Positions 1-11,589 of a stretch of DNA of 64,000 nt are shown here, one piece after another. The notes beneath the pieces are model-generated. The model was not told where the DNA came from and made no database searches. It was given only the letters and a program-made list of their open reading frames with translations. This DNA comes from Corinectria fuckeliana (lineage: Eukaryota; Ascomycota; Sordariomycetes; Hypocreales; Nectriaceae), in the NCBI GenBank assembly GCA_019137255.1, contig WPDH01000075.1:124001-188000 (forward strand), read 5' to 3'. The position numbers were made by a program, and so were the translations under genes. Within the stretch, counting starts at the first letter, position 1. Each line of letters opens with the position of its first letter.

Positions 1-900
1 CAAAGATGGAGGTGTCTGTAGGTAAGCCCCTGTGACTACCTGGGGAGTTTGTCTTGGAGTGAGACTTGGCCCCTGATTCTATAGTCAGAGCATGGCGGTT
101 TGTTGATATCATGCGAAAGCGGGAGTGTTGCATGTGAAGTGGTGAAGCCGTCGTTCACTGGCGGTGATGATTCAGGACGGGCTAAAATGGCTGGCGGGGG
201 CGTATTCAGCCACTAGGGGCGGACAGTCAGGCGCCCCCCCCCCCAAGCCACAGTGGGCGGTCCACTGTAGATTCCACGGTCCAGGTACGTGGCAGCCGTG
301 AACAACGCTCCGTGAGGCCCCCGTATCCATTTCATTTATGCACTGTACCGTGCCACCATTTCTTCATCCAATCGAGACCCCACCACTGACCGCCCAGACC
401 TGTCTCACACCTTGGCCCAACGTCGTGTGTTGTTGTTTGTCTTTCACCTGTTTGGCAATCCGGTCTTTACAAGCTAGATCCCCTCGCAGGAAGAAGCACT
501 CCCTTTACCAATGCTCATTTGAATGTTCTTGTCAGTTGCGCAAACCTGAACAAGGCGGTTCTTCCTACTGGCCTTCGATCACTAACCTCCAGTTTCCCGG
601 ATCTCGCGATACCTGCCTCTCATTCCCAGTCCGGACATTCCTGTGAGTTACCTAGGTCCCTGCCCGATTTCGTCCAGCCAAGCCCTGACAGCCTCAGTCT
701 ACTCCGCCAGACAAACGGCTGCCCTGTCCAAGCCTGGGCCGCATCTGTCCTCCACTCTTGTTTCTGTACCACCGGGCCAGCGACTCGCAACCCCCTTCAG
801 GATTCACTGCCGGGACGGTGGCTGAGGGCTAAGCGTGTGTGCAACGTCGCCAACGGCTTCACTGGAAAACCCGCCATCTCGCTATCCCGCCCGGACCGCA
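1..900. other. gene-free upstream region
   Basis: No open frame here shows recognisable protein similarity or fungal splice structure. The stretch contains an 11-nt C run at 234-244 and C/T-rich tracts just before the coiled-coil gene at 901, as is common in fungal promoters and 5' leaders. Confidence 0.6.
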
Positions 901-2753
901 ATGGAGCCCGGCCCCAGCGGCCATGCCGAGGCCCTGCTGCTCAAGGCCGCCCGCTCGCACGGCGTCCCTGTTGCCAGAGACGACGTGCAGCGGGCCTTGG
1001 CCGATCCTGATCGCGGCACCGCGCTTGTCGAGTGGGCGGACTTGCATCTCGCGTCGGATCACCTCCTGACCGCCGATGAGCTGGCAGTGTGAGCTTCGAC
1101 CGGACACGCCCCCGCCTCCCTGAGCCACCTCTCGGAGTCGTCTATGTCTTGCGGGATCGCTGACCGCCGTGTTTGGTTGCTAGGTATACGGCCCTCGATA
1201 GAAGCGGCCAGGTCGATCTGCTGGCGGATGCACACGACTTGGGCGAGGTGCAGGCGGTCAACGAGGACGACATCAGGGCTGCCATCGATGAGCTCAACCG
1301 GTCCACCGCTACCATCTCCAAGCAGACCGAGACCCTACGTCAGCAGCAGGACGCCCTCTCGCGCCTCGTCAAGAAGCGTGGCGAGAGCGAGGCCCAGCGT
1401 CGGGGCCTCGAGTCGACCCGCCTGCAAAAGACGGAGTCGCAGCGTAAGAAACTCGCCACAGAGGTAACATGTTCCCAGCCAAAACACAGCATCTCAGCTG
1501 ACACGGCACATTAGGTGGAGGACCTGTCGCATGGTCTCGGCTATCGAGTCTCCGACTTGGAGCAGCAGACCAAGGATATGCGGACGGTTCTCAATGAGAC
1601 CGTGGCTGGCATATTCCACTCAGACGACAAGCTCCTGTCCAGCCTCCAGAAGCTTGGACTGGAGCTGGATCAGCGGGACCCTGAAGAGCAACAGACGGTA
1701 GAGAAGCTGCGAGAGACTTGCATGCGGTAATTGTGTCCCACCTATCACCGAGGCCATCGCTAAGAAGCTCACTAGCCTTATCAAGACTACCGTAGAGACC
1801 CTCCGTACCAGACTGGACAGAATCTATATCGAAGCGGTCCTGACAACAGAGCGCGTAGGGCAGAGCAAATCTGCTACTAGCGAAGAGGTTAAGGAGCTTG
1901 AAGAGGAGCTCGAGTCGCTGTACTCGGAAATCTTGCCCGTCGCTCAGATGTCGGCCGAACAGGAGCATCTTGAGCCCGCACTGCAATCGACAAACTCTCA
2001 AAGCGGGCAGAGCTTGCGTCGTTCAGCAGCGGCCGTGACATATGTTCGTTTTATACTTGAAATGCATTACTCCACCCTCACTAACATGGTCAGATCAACC
2101 AATCTCTTGATTATTTACTCGACCGAATAGATCTCCTTGGAGACCGCGTTGAAACATTGAACTCGCACCAAACTGCGACTTCTTCCATCCTGTCCAAAGC
2201 CAGAGATGAAATCTCCACCGCCGTCTCTCCAACTAGAAAGCCAACGAAGCAGACTCAGCTCGCCTCGCCCGTTCGCAAGCCAGCTCCGATCCGAATGCGC
2301 TCCAACACGGATACCACCCATCGCAGCAACCGCCGACGCTCCTCCGGGATCCAGGACGAACCTGCCATGGAGGCCCTCCTACGCAACCTAGCACTCACAC
2401 TGCCCCCGGCATATGACTCCACCACCCGCGAGCAGGCCGCCGAACTTGCCCAAGTCATCACCGAGCGTGCTGAAAAGGCCGAGGATGTCGCGAGGAACGC
2501 CCAGGAGACCTTCGAGACGAGCACAGTAGGCAAGCTGGAGGATGCGCGGTTGGCCATCCAGCTGCTACGGGACAGCGTCCTGGCGGAGAGCCCGTTTGGG
2601 GAGGTCAGGCTCGTGGACCCGGAGATTGAAAGGTCGATCCACGTGCTCGGGCAGGAGGTGGGCAAGATCAAGGAGAAGCTGGACGCCGTGGATATGAAGC
2701 AGGGGGCGAAGAGTGGTAAGAAGGACGAATTTGTGCGGCGGTGGGCATCATGA
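901..2753 (+). CDS. coiled-coil protein, possible augmin HAUS3-like subunit
   Basis: Five-exon model: 901-1088, 1184-1463, 1515-1726, 1776-2034 (or 2043), 2094-2753, giving about 532 aa. The introns are 49-95 nt with GT...AG ends and the phases agree at each junction. The last donor is ambiguous between GTGACA at 2035 and GTTCGT at 2044, and both keep frame. The protein is rich in Glu, Gln, Lys and Arg and is mostly predicted coiled coil. The stretch after the first junction (DELAVYTALDRSG) is helical. A basic Ser/Arg-rich linker lies near 2260-2350, and the C-terminus ends in EFVRRWAS. No catalytic motif is visible. The length and helical N-terminus before long coiled coils recall the HAUS augmin-like complex subunit 3 family (microtubule-branching complex at the spindle), but this is from general resemblance only; another spindle or structural coiled-coil protein is equally possible. 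It converges on the FAD synthase gene. Confidence 0.7.
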
Positions 2754-3183
2754 TTGCCAGGTCTCTCATAAGCGTCCTTGGCAGCCCGTTGATTCTTTGG
2801 ATAGCTGGCTGAGTGTCCCCAAAACCGCATACGCCTGCATTGTGTAGTGGTCTAGTTGAAAGCACATCTATGTGTACATGAGCAAAATGCCTGGCAGCGC
2901 ATCCATCCGCCTCGTGATTCTATGTGACCACCATCAAATGATCGACGGCATCGGAGTTGTTCCTGCTTTTCAATATTGAAGTCCTAGCTTGGATCACGAC
3001 TCCGAGCCGCCGAACGATGGCTAATCACTGCTGCCATTGCCCGTTTGAACTTGGTTTAGTTGGCTTGACGTACACTAATACTGTAGGTCGTCGATGCTCG
3101 CCATGGCCACCGTTCGGGCACACCCAGCCCATCCTCCGTGTATGTTCTTCGTCGAAGTCCATTGCCCAACTACTCGAAGGATC
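2754..3183. other. convergent 3' intergenic region
   Basis: 430 bp between the stop codons of the coiled-coil gene (+) and the FAD synthase (-). It presumably holds both 3' UTRs. No gene is seen. Confidence 0.6.
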
Positions 3184-4239
3184 CTACCAGTCTCGACCGA
3201 GGCGCTCCTCGTCATCGTCGCGAAGCTCGTACGCAGGTCGGAAATGGGTGGCATCGTTACTGACGGCCAACGCCGGGTTGGGCCGGGTGTCGGTCACACC
3301 ACCGAGGGAAGTGAAGCCGCGGTTGTACAGTTCGCAAAAGGGGATCTCGAGATGGCGGATGAACTTTGTCTCGCTTTTCGTCAGCAACCTGACCGTATGC
3401 CCTCGAGCCCGGTTGCCATGACACGACATGTTGCATCGGCCTGCCTCGCCAGGCAGAACAATAGGTCTCACAGGGAGCGGGGGGAGGGGGGGGCGGGGAG
3501 AGAACTCACGGCCCAAATCTCGACATAGTGCCAGTCGATGACGGGGTGCACGCGCATGAACTGCGGCCAGTCCTCGTCGGTAACGTCGAAGTGGGTGAGC
3601 AGATCGGCATGCGGGTCGGTGCGGCGCGTGCCCATGAAGATGGCGCTGACCTCGGGCCGTTTGGCGAGGTACTCTTCGATGGCGGGCCGCATCTTGGTGA
3701 CGTAGCGGTCGAGGTCGAGGTGGTACTCGTCCGAGGTGGCGGCGACGAAGTCCTCGACCTCTTGGAAGGGCTTGGACGAGACGATATATAGGGCCTTGAA
3801 CAGGAGAGGCTCGGGCTTGGTGTCGGAGGAGGACGGTGGGGACGGGGGTGAGGCGGAGGTAGCGGAGGTAGTTGAGGACGAGTAGACGGCGGGGAGACAG
3901 GCGAGGAGGAGGACCAAGAGGACCAGGCAGTCCTTCCCGCCATTGTAGGATATGGAGAGGTGCTCGCGGCTGTTGGCGTTTTGCGCAATGGGTCAGCCAA
4001 GGGCGTCCAAGGCAGTGGAATTGTCCCGGTCGGTTCGCTCGTTCAACTCACCCGTATCGGCGCAGCGCATCCTCGATAACGGCGTTGGAGACGCGGACCT
4101 GGTGCTGGACCCTCCGCAGCCCCTCGTCCTGGAGCTCCTCGTCGAGGAAGGCAAGCACCTTTTGCCGTAGCTTGTGGCATATGTCGGGGAGCGGGTGGGC
4201 GGCATCGGCGCCGTTTGCGACGCCGTTGGACTGGGCCAT
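3184..4239 (-). CDS. FAD1: FAD synthase (FMN adenylyltransferase)
   Basis: Transfers AMP from ATP to FMN to make FAD in the cytosol. Exons on the minus strand: 4239-4052, 3969-3510, 3363-3184, giving 275 aa, close to yeast Fad1. The intron between 3509 and 3364 is rather long (146 nt), with a CTGAC branch site about 20 nt before an AAG acceptor. After a helical N-terminus the PAPS-reductase-type loop SYNGGKDC follows, its codons lying just after the first intron. Next comes VIDWHYVEIW, which after splicing joins to FIRHLEIPFCELY. Then come the TSLGG-TDT loop and the C-terminal PAYELRD block, all hallmarks of eukaryotic FMN adenylyltransferases. A proline/serine-rich loop after the first helix (about 3830-3880) is an insertion relative to the compact yeast enzyme. 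The first ATG after an upstream stop is used. The function is secure; exact splice sites are inferred. Confidence 0.92.
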
Positions 4240-5343
4240 GATGGACTTGGGGGAGTGGGTGGCTGCGGGATGCGGGATGCGGGAGACGGGAGACGGAGAG
4301 GGGGATACGGAGGGCCGGGGCTTGTGGGTGACGCAGCGGCGCGGGGAGGACGGGGGGCGGATAATTGAGGGGATCGATCACCCAGTCGCAGACAAGGAGG
4401 CGGAGGGAGAAAGAGACACCGGAATCAAAACACGTAAAAGGACACTGCGACGACCATTCTCGCTTTGCCAACTAATATCGCAAGGGGAGGTCAGAGCTGG
4501 CGCGGTGGGAGTGTGTTGCTGAGAATGGAAACGGGATGGATCCGATGGAAGCGGATGGAGTCCGTGTGATGTGCCGCCCCCGCCATTTCCGATCTACCTA
4601 CCAACCTACCTAGGTCGTCAAGCCCGCCAGCCTCGGCATCAGACTCCCGCGGGACTATCTAATAATAATTAGAGGACTGGATTCCTTTTGCCATGACGTG
4701 GATGGACTGTGTTGACTGTGTGTGTCTTCCGCGCGGCTGATGGTCATCACGTGAGAGCCTCCGTCTGCTTTGACATTAATTGTTCACTGCAGAGCATTTA
4801 CATTTACTTGGTCGGCTCTCTTGCTTTCCAAGACCATTCTGACAACCACCACGACTTGAGTGAACGCGTCTCCTGAAGCCATGACAGTCCAGTGATATCG
4901 CAAACGGGATAAATTCATGATTTGTTCATGACAGCTGTCAAGCTAGCGCCATATGGACATCGTCCCATCTCCGTCCCCACAGTCCAGCCAACCCTGGCGT
5001 TCAAGATGAAACGGCGAGATGGTGGGGGGCGCAAGCTGACACGCGGTAAATAACCCCAAGAGCCTGATAAATAGAGTCCATCACCAATCTTCTCCTTGAA
5101 CAAAGCTGCTTTGACTTTACGAACATATTGTCACAACGTTGGAATCTCCTCATCCTTTGCTCATCGGGACTGTTGTGTCATTGTCCTAGGGTCCCCACGC
5201 CTAGGAAGCCCCTTGCGCCTTCGACTGAGGGAGGCTCACTTCACTATCAACGTCCCAAACCCTGGCTCCGAATCTCGCTTCCAAGTTTCAGCGCACTTTG
5301 CGGTAGCTTCCTGGAATTCCCTATACACTTCTGATCCAGCCCA
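4240..5343. other. upstream region of FAD synthase
   Basis: 1.1 kb gene-free stretch between the FAD synthase start and the transporter stop. It contains GGGGA-rich tracts just upstream of FAD1, a TAATAATAATTA patch near 4660 and a palindromic CACGTG E-box at 4748-4753, about 510 bp from the FAD1 start. No coding signal is seen. Confidence 0.5.
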
Positions 5344-6843
5344 CTAGATCAAAGAAGCACATGTGAAAGCGCCCTTCACGGTGCCAGCTTTGTACTCGTC
5401 CCTCTGCATCATATTAGAACAACTTCTTCCCCAGGACCCAACATTCCAACTTACAATGTTTTTGATCGACGAATAGGTTCCGCCGACCAAGAGAACGAGT
5501 CCCATGATGAAAATGAGCCCGTTGATGATGCTCCGGAACAGGTTTTCCCTGCTGTGCCACTTGCCCTGCCTGAGCAGAATGAACCACATCGTGGCAGGGA
5601 TGTAAAGCGTGAAGCCCGAGTTCAGCAGGCTTGATGTGATGGCAATGAGGTCGCTGAAGAAAGGGATGGACTCGGCAACGACAAACCCAATCCACGTAAA
5701 GATGGAGATGAAAATCAGCCACGTTACCCAGCCCTTCTTAGTGTTGACAAACCGGGTGACGCTGTCCCTGTATATCCTACCGTGGATATACCGCGCCGCC
5801 ACCGTTGTGTTGATAGAGCCGCTGATGAAGATGACAGGAAGCGCGACTCCAAATGCAACCTTGGCCACCGTACTGCTCGCAGACAAGATGGCCGGCGACT
5901 TGACGCCAACTCCCACGAACGAGTAGATGAGAGCACCTGTGATGGTGTAGATGAAGATCTCGATCCCTCCCAGCGTCCAGATGGCCTTCATGTAGTCCTT
6001 CGGCGTGTGCATCTCGTCCATGAACGAAAACTGGGAGATGGAGAAGCTGTAGGCGAAGAAGATGTTGCAGATCGCGATGAACGCCGTAGCAAAGCTGATG
6101 TCCTCCTTTGGCCACGCGGACCATTCGACCCGGGCTGCCGAAGCGGACGACTTCTGGATTCCGGTCGCGATAACGGTGATTCCAATGGCTAGAATGATGG
6201 AGACGAAGTCGATGTAGCCCAAGATGGCTACCTCGGCGAAGCTGGGAGGTACAGCAAGCAGCAATAGGACGACGGCGGACACGACGCCCCAGACCAGGCT
6301 GCAGACGTCGCTTCCGGTGAGAACCTGGAACGCAATGGTCCCCGTCAAACAATGCGAGGCCGTGAGGAAGATGAGCTGGAGCGTCAGCATGACGCCAAAG
6401 ACTTCGTACCCAGCACGGCCAAACATCAGCCCTCCTGCGGCAGGGTAGTGCTCGACATGCGGGAAGGTCACCTTGACCTGTCCCACGATGTAGGACGTGT
6501 AGATGGCGATCAGGCCGATGCCGACCGAGCAGATGACGCCCGCCACCATGCCCAGCGTGGCGAAGGCGGCCGGGATGGACAGCGAGCCCAGGGCGATGGC
6601 TTGCACGATCAGCACGATGGTCAGGCGCTTCCAGCCGAGGCGGTGGAACCTGGCGTTCCCAGCCATGATCTTGCGCCGCTCGAACTCGGCCATCTTGCCC
6701 ACCATCTTCTCGCTGGTGGAGTCGTCCGGGGCAAACAAGGTGCCCGCGCCATTGTCGTCGGTGGTCTTGCTGTCGTTGGTGTCCTTGTTGATCTGGTCGG
6801 CGGTGGCGACCTCGGCCGCAGGAGTAGTTGTCGTGGGGATCAT
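5344..6843 (-). CDS. amino acid transporter (Aa_trans family, MTR-like)
   Basis: Plasma-membrane or vacuolar amino acid/proton symporter of the amino acid/auxin permease family (Aa_trans), resembling Neurospora neutral amino acid permease MTR. The hydrophilic N-terminus of about 75 residues is Thr/Asp-rich. About eleven membrane segments follow, beginning with RLTIVLIVQAIALGSLSIPA, then the family blocks YPAAGG-MFGRAGYEVFG, HCLTGTIAFQVL and FAYSFSISQFSFMDEM. The genomic frame is open for 499 codons, but 5454-5404 on the minus strand is a textbook 51-nt intron (GTAAGT...ATGCAG) without in-frame stops. Removing it joins KNI to RDEYKAGTVKGAFTC and gives 482 aa; this tail fits the family better than the Trp/Ser-rich read-through. 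The upstream side shows no intron. The substrate cannot be told from sequence. Confidence 0.9.
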   Translation of the reverse strand: MIPTTTTPAAEVATADQINKDTNDSKTTDDNGAGTLFAPDDSTSEKMVGKMAEFERRKIMAGNARFHRLGWKRLTIVLIVQAIALGSLSIPAAFATLGMVAGVICSVGIGLIAIYTSYIVGQVKVTFPHVEHYPAAGGLMFGRAGYEVFGVMLTLQLIFLTASHCLTGTIAFQVLTGSDVCSLVWGVVSAVVLLLLAVPPSFAEVAILGYIDFVSIILAIGITVIATGIQKSSASAARVEWSAWPKEDISFATAFIAICNIFFAYSFSISQFSFMDEMHTPKDYMKAIWTLGGIEIFIYTITGALIYSFVGVGVKSPAILSASSTVAKVAFGVALPVIFISGSINTTVAARYIHGRIYRDSVTRFVNTKKGWVTWLIFISIFTWIGFVVAESIPFFSDLIAITSSLLNSGFTLYIPATMWFILLRQGKWHSRENLFRSIINGLIFIMGLVLLVGGTYSSIKNIVSWNVGSWGRSCSNMMQRDEYKAGTVKGAFTCASLI

Positions 6844-8538
6844 TGTAACCGTTGGTTAGTCTATCATGGTCACACAGACGTGTTCGGGGTCCAGAACTCC
6901 AAGGTCCAGGAGTGTGTATCGGTGCAATGGAGAGATCGGGGAGGGTAACGAGGTATGTATGGTTCAGCGAGGTGCTTCGCACGCAGAGGATGAATATGTG
7001 ACGGGTAGTATGAACGGAGGCGGGTCAGAAAGCATGCTCCTGGGAATGCGAGCCTTTTGAGGACGGGACCTCACCCGAGGTCGGACCTGGAGCTCAGGGA
7101 CCCCGGGGAATCTGATGATGGGCAGCCATTCGAAAGTTTCCTAGAGTGGTCGTCTAGCCTTGACCTGGCATAGACCAACCTTGGATCCATGGACTGGTGG
7201 ATCCTTCTAGTATCCCAATTCTTAAAGCTACGGAATCAATGGCAGGGTCTGTAGATGGGATGCTTGTCTAAGTTCGGGAGAAGCTCCCGGGGCTCAGGAT
7301 CGTGAACGCGTGTTACAAACCCGCGTTAAGTTTACTGCAAGTTCGCGCTCGGTAGAAGTTGGTTGGTGGTTTGCAGCATCCTTTCTGCACGCCCTCGACC
7401 ACACACAACCGGACAAAGACAAAAAGCCTGAACCAAAACAAAAAAAAGAGCATCCCCGAAGCAACTGTAAAGTGCCAAAGCGTCAAAAGTCAGGCGGGAG
7501 CAAAATATTTGCAACGGGAAAAGGAAAGAAAAGAGAAAAGAGAAAAGCAAATCGGCCATGTGGATTCCGTGACTCAAGAGTCGGTCCATTTTACCTAATG
7601 TCCCCATGCTACCGCGGAGACCCCGAGCCAGACGACGGGGGAGGATGGACTGTCGTCGAGCGACGCGAGGCAGTTCGATTCGCCCGCAAGGAGAAAGTAC
7701 GGGGATTGTAGATCAGTTGACCTCCGCAGCGGCTCCAGACCGGTTGCGAAGGAAGCCTTCTAGAAGTTTGAGGCAAAATTGGTAATGGGGCGGGACGCAT
7801 TGGCTAGGGGGGGGTACAAAGGCCAGATATCAAAATGTTATCACGACCTTTTTCGTACTTCTTATATCCATGTATCTATTAGTTAAGGCTTGCGGGGAGC
7901 TGAGTCAACGAACAACCCTGGTTTTTTGGTGTGGGGTGGACATCGTGAGAACTCGGGCCGTCGGTCTCCACGAATGCGGCCCGTTGATGCCCCAAAACAT
8001 ACTCAGTTGCAAAGCAGTTGTCTCGGATGATCAAGGCCTTCAAGTCTTCCCTCTGTGCGGGTACTTTATGCGGTGTCATAGCACATAGTAAGTGTAGCTG
8101 TCGCCCAACAAACACGGGACTTCTGGAACGAACTGCATAGTGTGATCATATTCATGATTGCCTCGCTCGATTAGCACTAGCTCCTATCCTATATGTTCTA
8201 CTAGGCGCCAATCTTCACAGTCACCTGTTCTAGGCCGTGTCGATGCTGAGCGTGTCATGTTGCTTCGTTAAACAGTCGATACGTAGCAATATATTATCTC
8301 CAGATAGACACTAGATTCTCGTAGGCATGATGGAAGTGTTTGAAATAACAAGCTGGCACTCCTGCCATTAAATTACATGTAGACGTGAGAATGAGAACCA
8401 TTATGCGTCCAACCCAGTCGTCCAAGCAGCGAAAGCAAGTAGTCGCAGCTTGATCACATTGGACCCTCTGCGAGACCAAGAGAAATAAAATCACAACGCC
8501 GCAAGCGCCATGCCCCCAAGTATCCAGTCTCCTTTAAC
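6844..8538. other. gene-free region upstream of transporter
   Basis: 1.7 kb with no supported gene. It includes an A/G-rich stretch at about 7410-7550 (poly-A-like runs and AAAGAGAAAAG repeats) and AT-richer DNA from about 7860 to 8500. The short open frames here lack homology, splice pattern or codon bias. Confidence 0.5.
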
Positions 8539-9272
8539 TCATGCTTTCCGAGGTCGTTGATTTAAGAACACAAACAAAGGCAGAAACATCAGCGAACCCA
8601 TCACGCACAGCCACGTGGTATACAACTGCCAGACAAACAAAAGCCACGGTCCCAGGCCTGGCAGCAAAACTTCGACGCAGTCGGCCACTGGATACATGTC
8701 TTCTTGGCCGGCAATGTAGTATCTCGGTTTCGTGTAGCGAGGGCTGGCCATGGCAGCGCTGGCACTCGCATCGTCGGAGAGGGACGGGGTCAGCTGGGTG
8801 AGTTGCAGAACGGAGACGAGCCGGACGGGGGCTTTGTAGAGCGGGATGAACCACACGGCAAAGGTTTGTCGAAGCGATACCGACAGAAGACCGCTGCGCT
8901 GATCGAAAGCTGCGAGAGTATGTTAGCGCTTGCAGCGTACGCTCATGGTTCTCAAGCAGACATGCCGGCAGAGTCGACCTTGATGTCAAGGTGCGGACTT
9001 AGAGTGCGATACCACCGGTAGATGGCCAGCACTAGCGACAACGAGTCGAGCCCGCTAGACAAGGGAGCCGAGCCCTGAGAGAAGGACGGGAGCCGGCTGC
9101 AAGGAGGATGCGAGAACGATGCATTGGGGAGGAAGTAGTGCGACAAGGTGACATCTTGTTGTTCCGGGCTGCCCTGCGTCAGATCCCTGATGACGCCGGC
9201 GATTTCTTGCACTGTTTCAATTAGTATTGATCCGGGGGCTAGTCGCAGTGATTCCCTACCGGGGTGCTCCAT
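8539..9272 (-). CDS. SigF-like NTF2-like membrane protein
   Basis: Exons on the minus strand: 9272-9260, 9211-8966, 8909-8539, giving 209 aa. The tiny first exon encodes MEHP plus one base. Intron 1 (48 nt, GTAGGG...ACAG) is in frame and stop-free, so an unspliced reading also stays open. The spliced N-terminus MEHPVQEIAGVIRDL matches the usual start of this fungal family. Intron 2 (8965-8910) appears to use a GC donor (G/GCATGT), because no GT donor before the in-frame stop gives the phase needed to join VDSA to FDQRSGLLSVSLRQTF. Features: a helix with the HYFLPNASFSHP strand, then LAIYRWYRTLSPHLDIKVDS and FAVWFIPLYKAPVRLVSVLQL of the SigF-like NTF2 fold, then a C-terminal hydrophobic segment (GPWLLFVWQLYTTWLCVMGSLMFLPLFVF), probably a membrane anchor. 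Widespread in moulds; the role is unknown. Confidence 0.8.
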
Positions 9273-10145
9273 CTTAGTCCGGTGATATTGGAACTAGGCT
9301 CCAGATCGTGACGATGCTTAGCTGCCGATGACAGCACGGTCGCATGAGAACGCAGTTCAAGAGGGATGGCAGCTAGAAAAACAGTCGTGGGACTAACGCA
9401 CAATTAAAGGGATCAACAAAGCGTTGGCTCGCTGTTGGTTGGAATGTCTTGTCTCATTGCCTCGGATTTTTGCTATCGTCCAGATTCCAGCTGAACAGCC
9501 TCCTCACTGCGGGGTGAAGCATGTGAAAGAACGTCAAGGGAGAAAAGACGCCGCCAGCAGTACCTGCTGTGAGGCCGGCGATTGACGCTTACTCGCAAAT
9601 GGATGTTGCTGAGCTCGACTTGCGAGGATAATCAAGAGCAGCAAGGTCTCTGAGAAAACGTTACTCAAATGCCCTAGACACCCCATCCTGATCGCTCCGG
9701 GCTTCCTCCTAATCGCTTGCACTGGTTTCTTCCAGCAGTAAACACGAGACAGCCAAGGCACTCCGGGATGGAGGGAATTTACAGTGTCGTAAGTTCGTTC
9801 ATTATCAAATTAATATATACAAAATGCCCCATTATGAAGGGCCTATGGCTTCTCCCTCCTCTTTCTCGAAAACAGCCGTCTGAAGTTAGATGGTCTCATC
9901 TAGACATATCGCGGCTGATCCTGTTTTTCTCAACACGAGATTTGATGGCGAGTTGCTAATGTTTTTCACCAAGTCTGTCTTCGGCAGCATTTGGCGTTTT
10001 TACCCCCACCGAGGGCATCATATCTAGTCGGATCTACGCCGCTATCACAGCCCTCCAGAGTTGTTGTACTGCTCACTTGAGCGGCGCGAGCGGCGCCGTT
10101 TGGTAGGAATGGTCGGTTCTTCCTTGGGATTCCCCCCGGTGTTCC
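9273..10145. other. gene-free spacer
   Basis: 870 bp between the SigF-like gene and the rhodopsin-domain gene. No supported coding or RNA feature; there is a local AT-rich patch near 9795-9830. Confidence 0.5.
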
Positions 10146-11589
10146 CTACGCCGGACCGTAGGAAATCTTGGTCTCCTTTGTGATTTGGATCCCTCCCACT
10201 ATCTCTGTGCGGGTGGTTGTGAATCCTACGACCGCAGGTTCAGGCTTCGGGGGCAGGCTGATATTCTCAGCCAAGGTATCGAAGCTTTCCATCTCTGGCG
10301 TGGCATCTTTGGTCTTGTCGCCGCCCAGCATAGACCACAGTCGAGCTTCGTCGTCCTGGAGAGTGCTTTCAGACACTGCGTCGCGGCTGGGCAGCTCGTA
10401 CGACTGGCTGTAGACGTTGCGGCTCCGTCTCTTTTTCTCGGCGCTGTGCGACTGGCGCTTGGTGGACGATCGTTCCTGCGACGGACGCAGCCGCGACGAG
10501 ATGAAGAAGGGGATGTATCGCATGCAGAAGGGCTTCAGAGCTGGGACCGACGCGCAAATGACGCCGGCGTTGACTTCGATGTAGGTCCAGATCATCTGCG
10601 GGGAGACGTCCCAGGTGTAGTCACCGGATCTCAAGAGAGGCGACATGATGACGGTCCTCTTTATGGAGGCTACGCAGACACTGCGGTGCTGTTAGCGAGG
10701 AGTCTCGAGACGAGAGTGTTGGGGTCTACTCACGAGCCACCAGTCGCGAAAAGCAAGGCTAGAGAAATCTTCTGACGCAGCGGTATCTGCAAGGGAATGA
10801 CAATTCGAACAGGGAGAACAAGAATGATAAGGTCGATGACGATGTTGGCAATGCTGAGGGTCAGCATCGGGACGATGCTGTCCACGCATTTCCCCGTCAC
10901 GGTGAGGTCCCAGCCCGACGAGACGGGCCGGCACCGGAAGATCATGAGAAGGATGTAAGCGAGTGTGTAAACGCAGATAAGCACAATGAGCGAGTGGACG
11001 GCGCGGCGGATGACCCTGTCCGGAGAGATTCGAAGGTAGAAGGCCAGGACAGAGAGCTTCGAGAAGGCAATGGAGACGGCGAAGATGAGTGTTGCGCCAA
11101 TCGTCGTCTACGGGAAGCATTAGAAGCTGAGACATCGTCGAGGGATGCTGCCAAAGGCACTCACCTGCCAGAACTTCGGACTGAACTCCGACATCAAGAT
11201 ATCCCACATGTGGTGGCCCGCGCCAAGATTAAGCACTGCTCGCCAGTGTTAGCGACCTCGACGTATCCATAGGTAGTTTATATGAGACGTACCATGGATG
11301 GTGAGGCCAAGGAAGATGATGGAGAACCCAAGCGCACATACACACATGTCTTCCCGAGCGTCAGTAAGTCTTGTCGGAGGCTGCCAACCGAGCGTGACAA
11401 CTCACAGTCATCCACACCAAACACGCCCTTGACGACATACTTCCGCGTGAACAGCCGGAGGCAGACGGCGACGAAGGCGATGGCAGTCGTAGCCACCCCA
11501 GCCGGCAACACGCCCCCGGCGCTGGTGGGCGGGTGGAAGACGGACCGCACCTCGCCCTCGGGAGGCTCCATGACGTAGACGGGAGCCAT
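10146..11589 (-). CDS. fungal rhodopsin-domain integral membrane protein
   Basis: Five exons on the minus strand: 11589-11406, 11349-11293, 11235-11165, 11107-10734, 10680-10146, giving 406 aa. All phases close and the introns are 53-57 nt. The protein has about seven membrane segments: the first after PAGVATTAIAFVAVCLRLFTRK, then a short Asp-containing loop (FGVDDY), TLIFAVSIAFSKLSVLAFYLRI, VLICVYTLAYILLMIFRCRPV, and IANIVIDLIILVLPVRIVIPL with LRQKISLALLFATGG. This is the Rhodopsin-domain (Pth11-like without CFEM) architecture common in plant-associated and soil ascomycetes. The C-terminal tail of about 130 residues is cytosolic, Ser/Arg-rich and Pro-rich. There is no CFEM cysteine domain at the N-terminus. 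The likely location is the plasma membrane; ligand and signalling partner are unknown. The exon 2 acceptor is a less common AAG, so that junction is the least certain. Confidence 0.85.

Noticed and set aside
5777..6982. 401-codon minus-strand frame
   Set aside because: Out-of-frame reading of the amino acid transporter; no membrane pattern.
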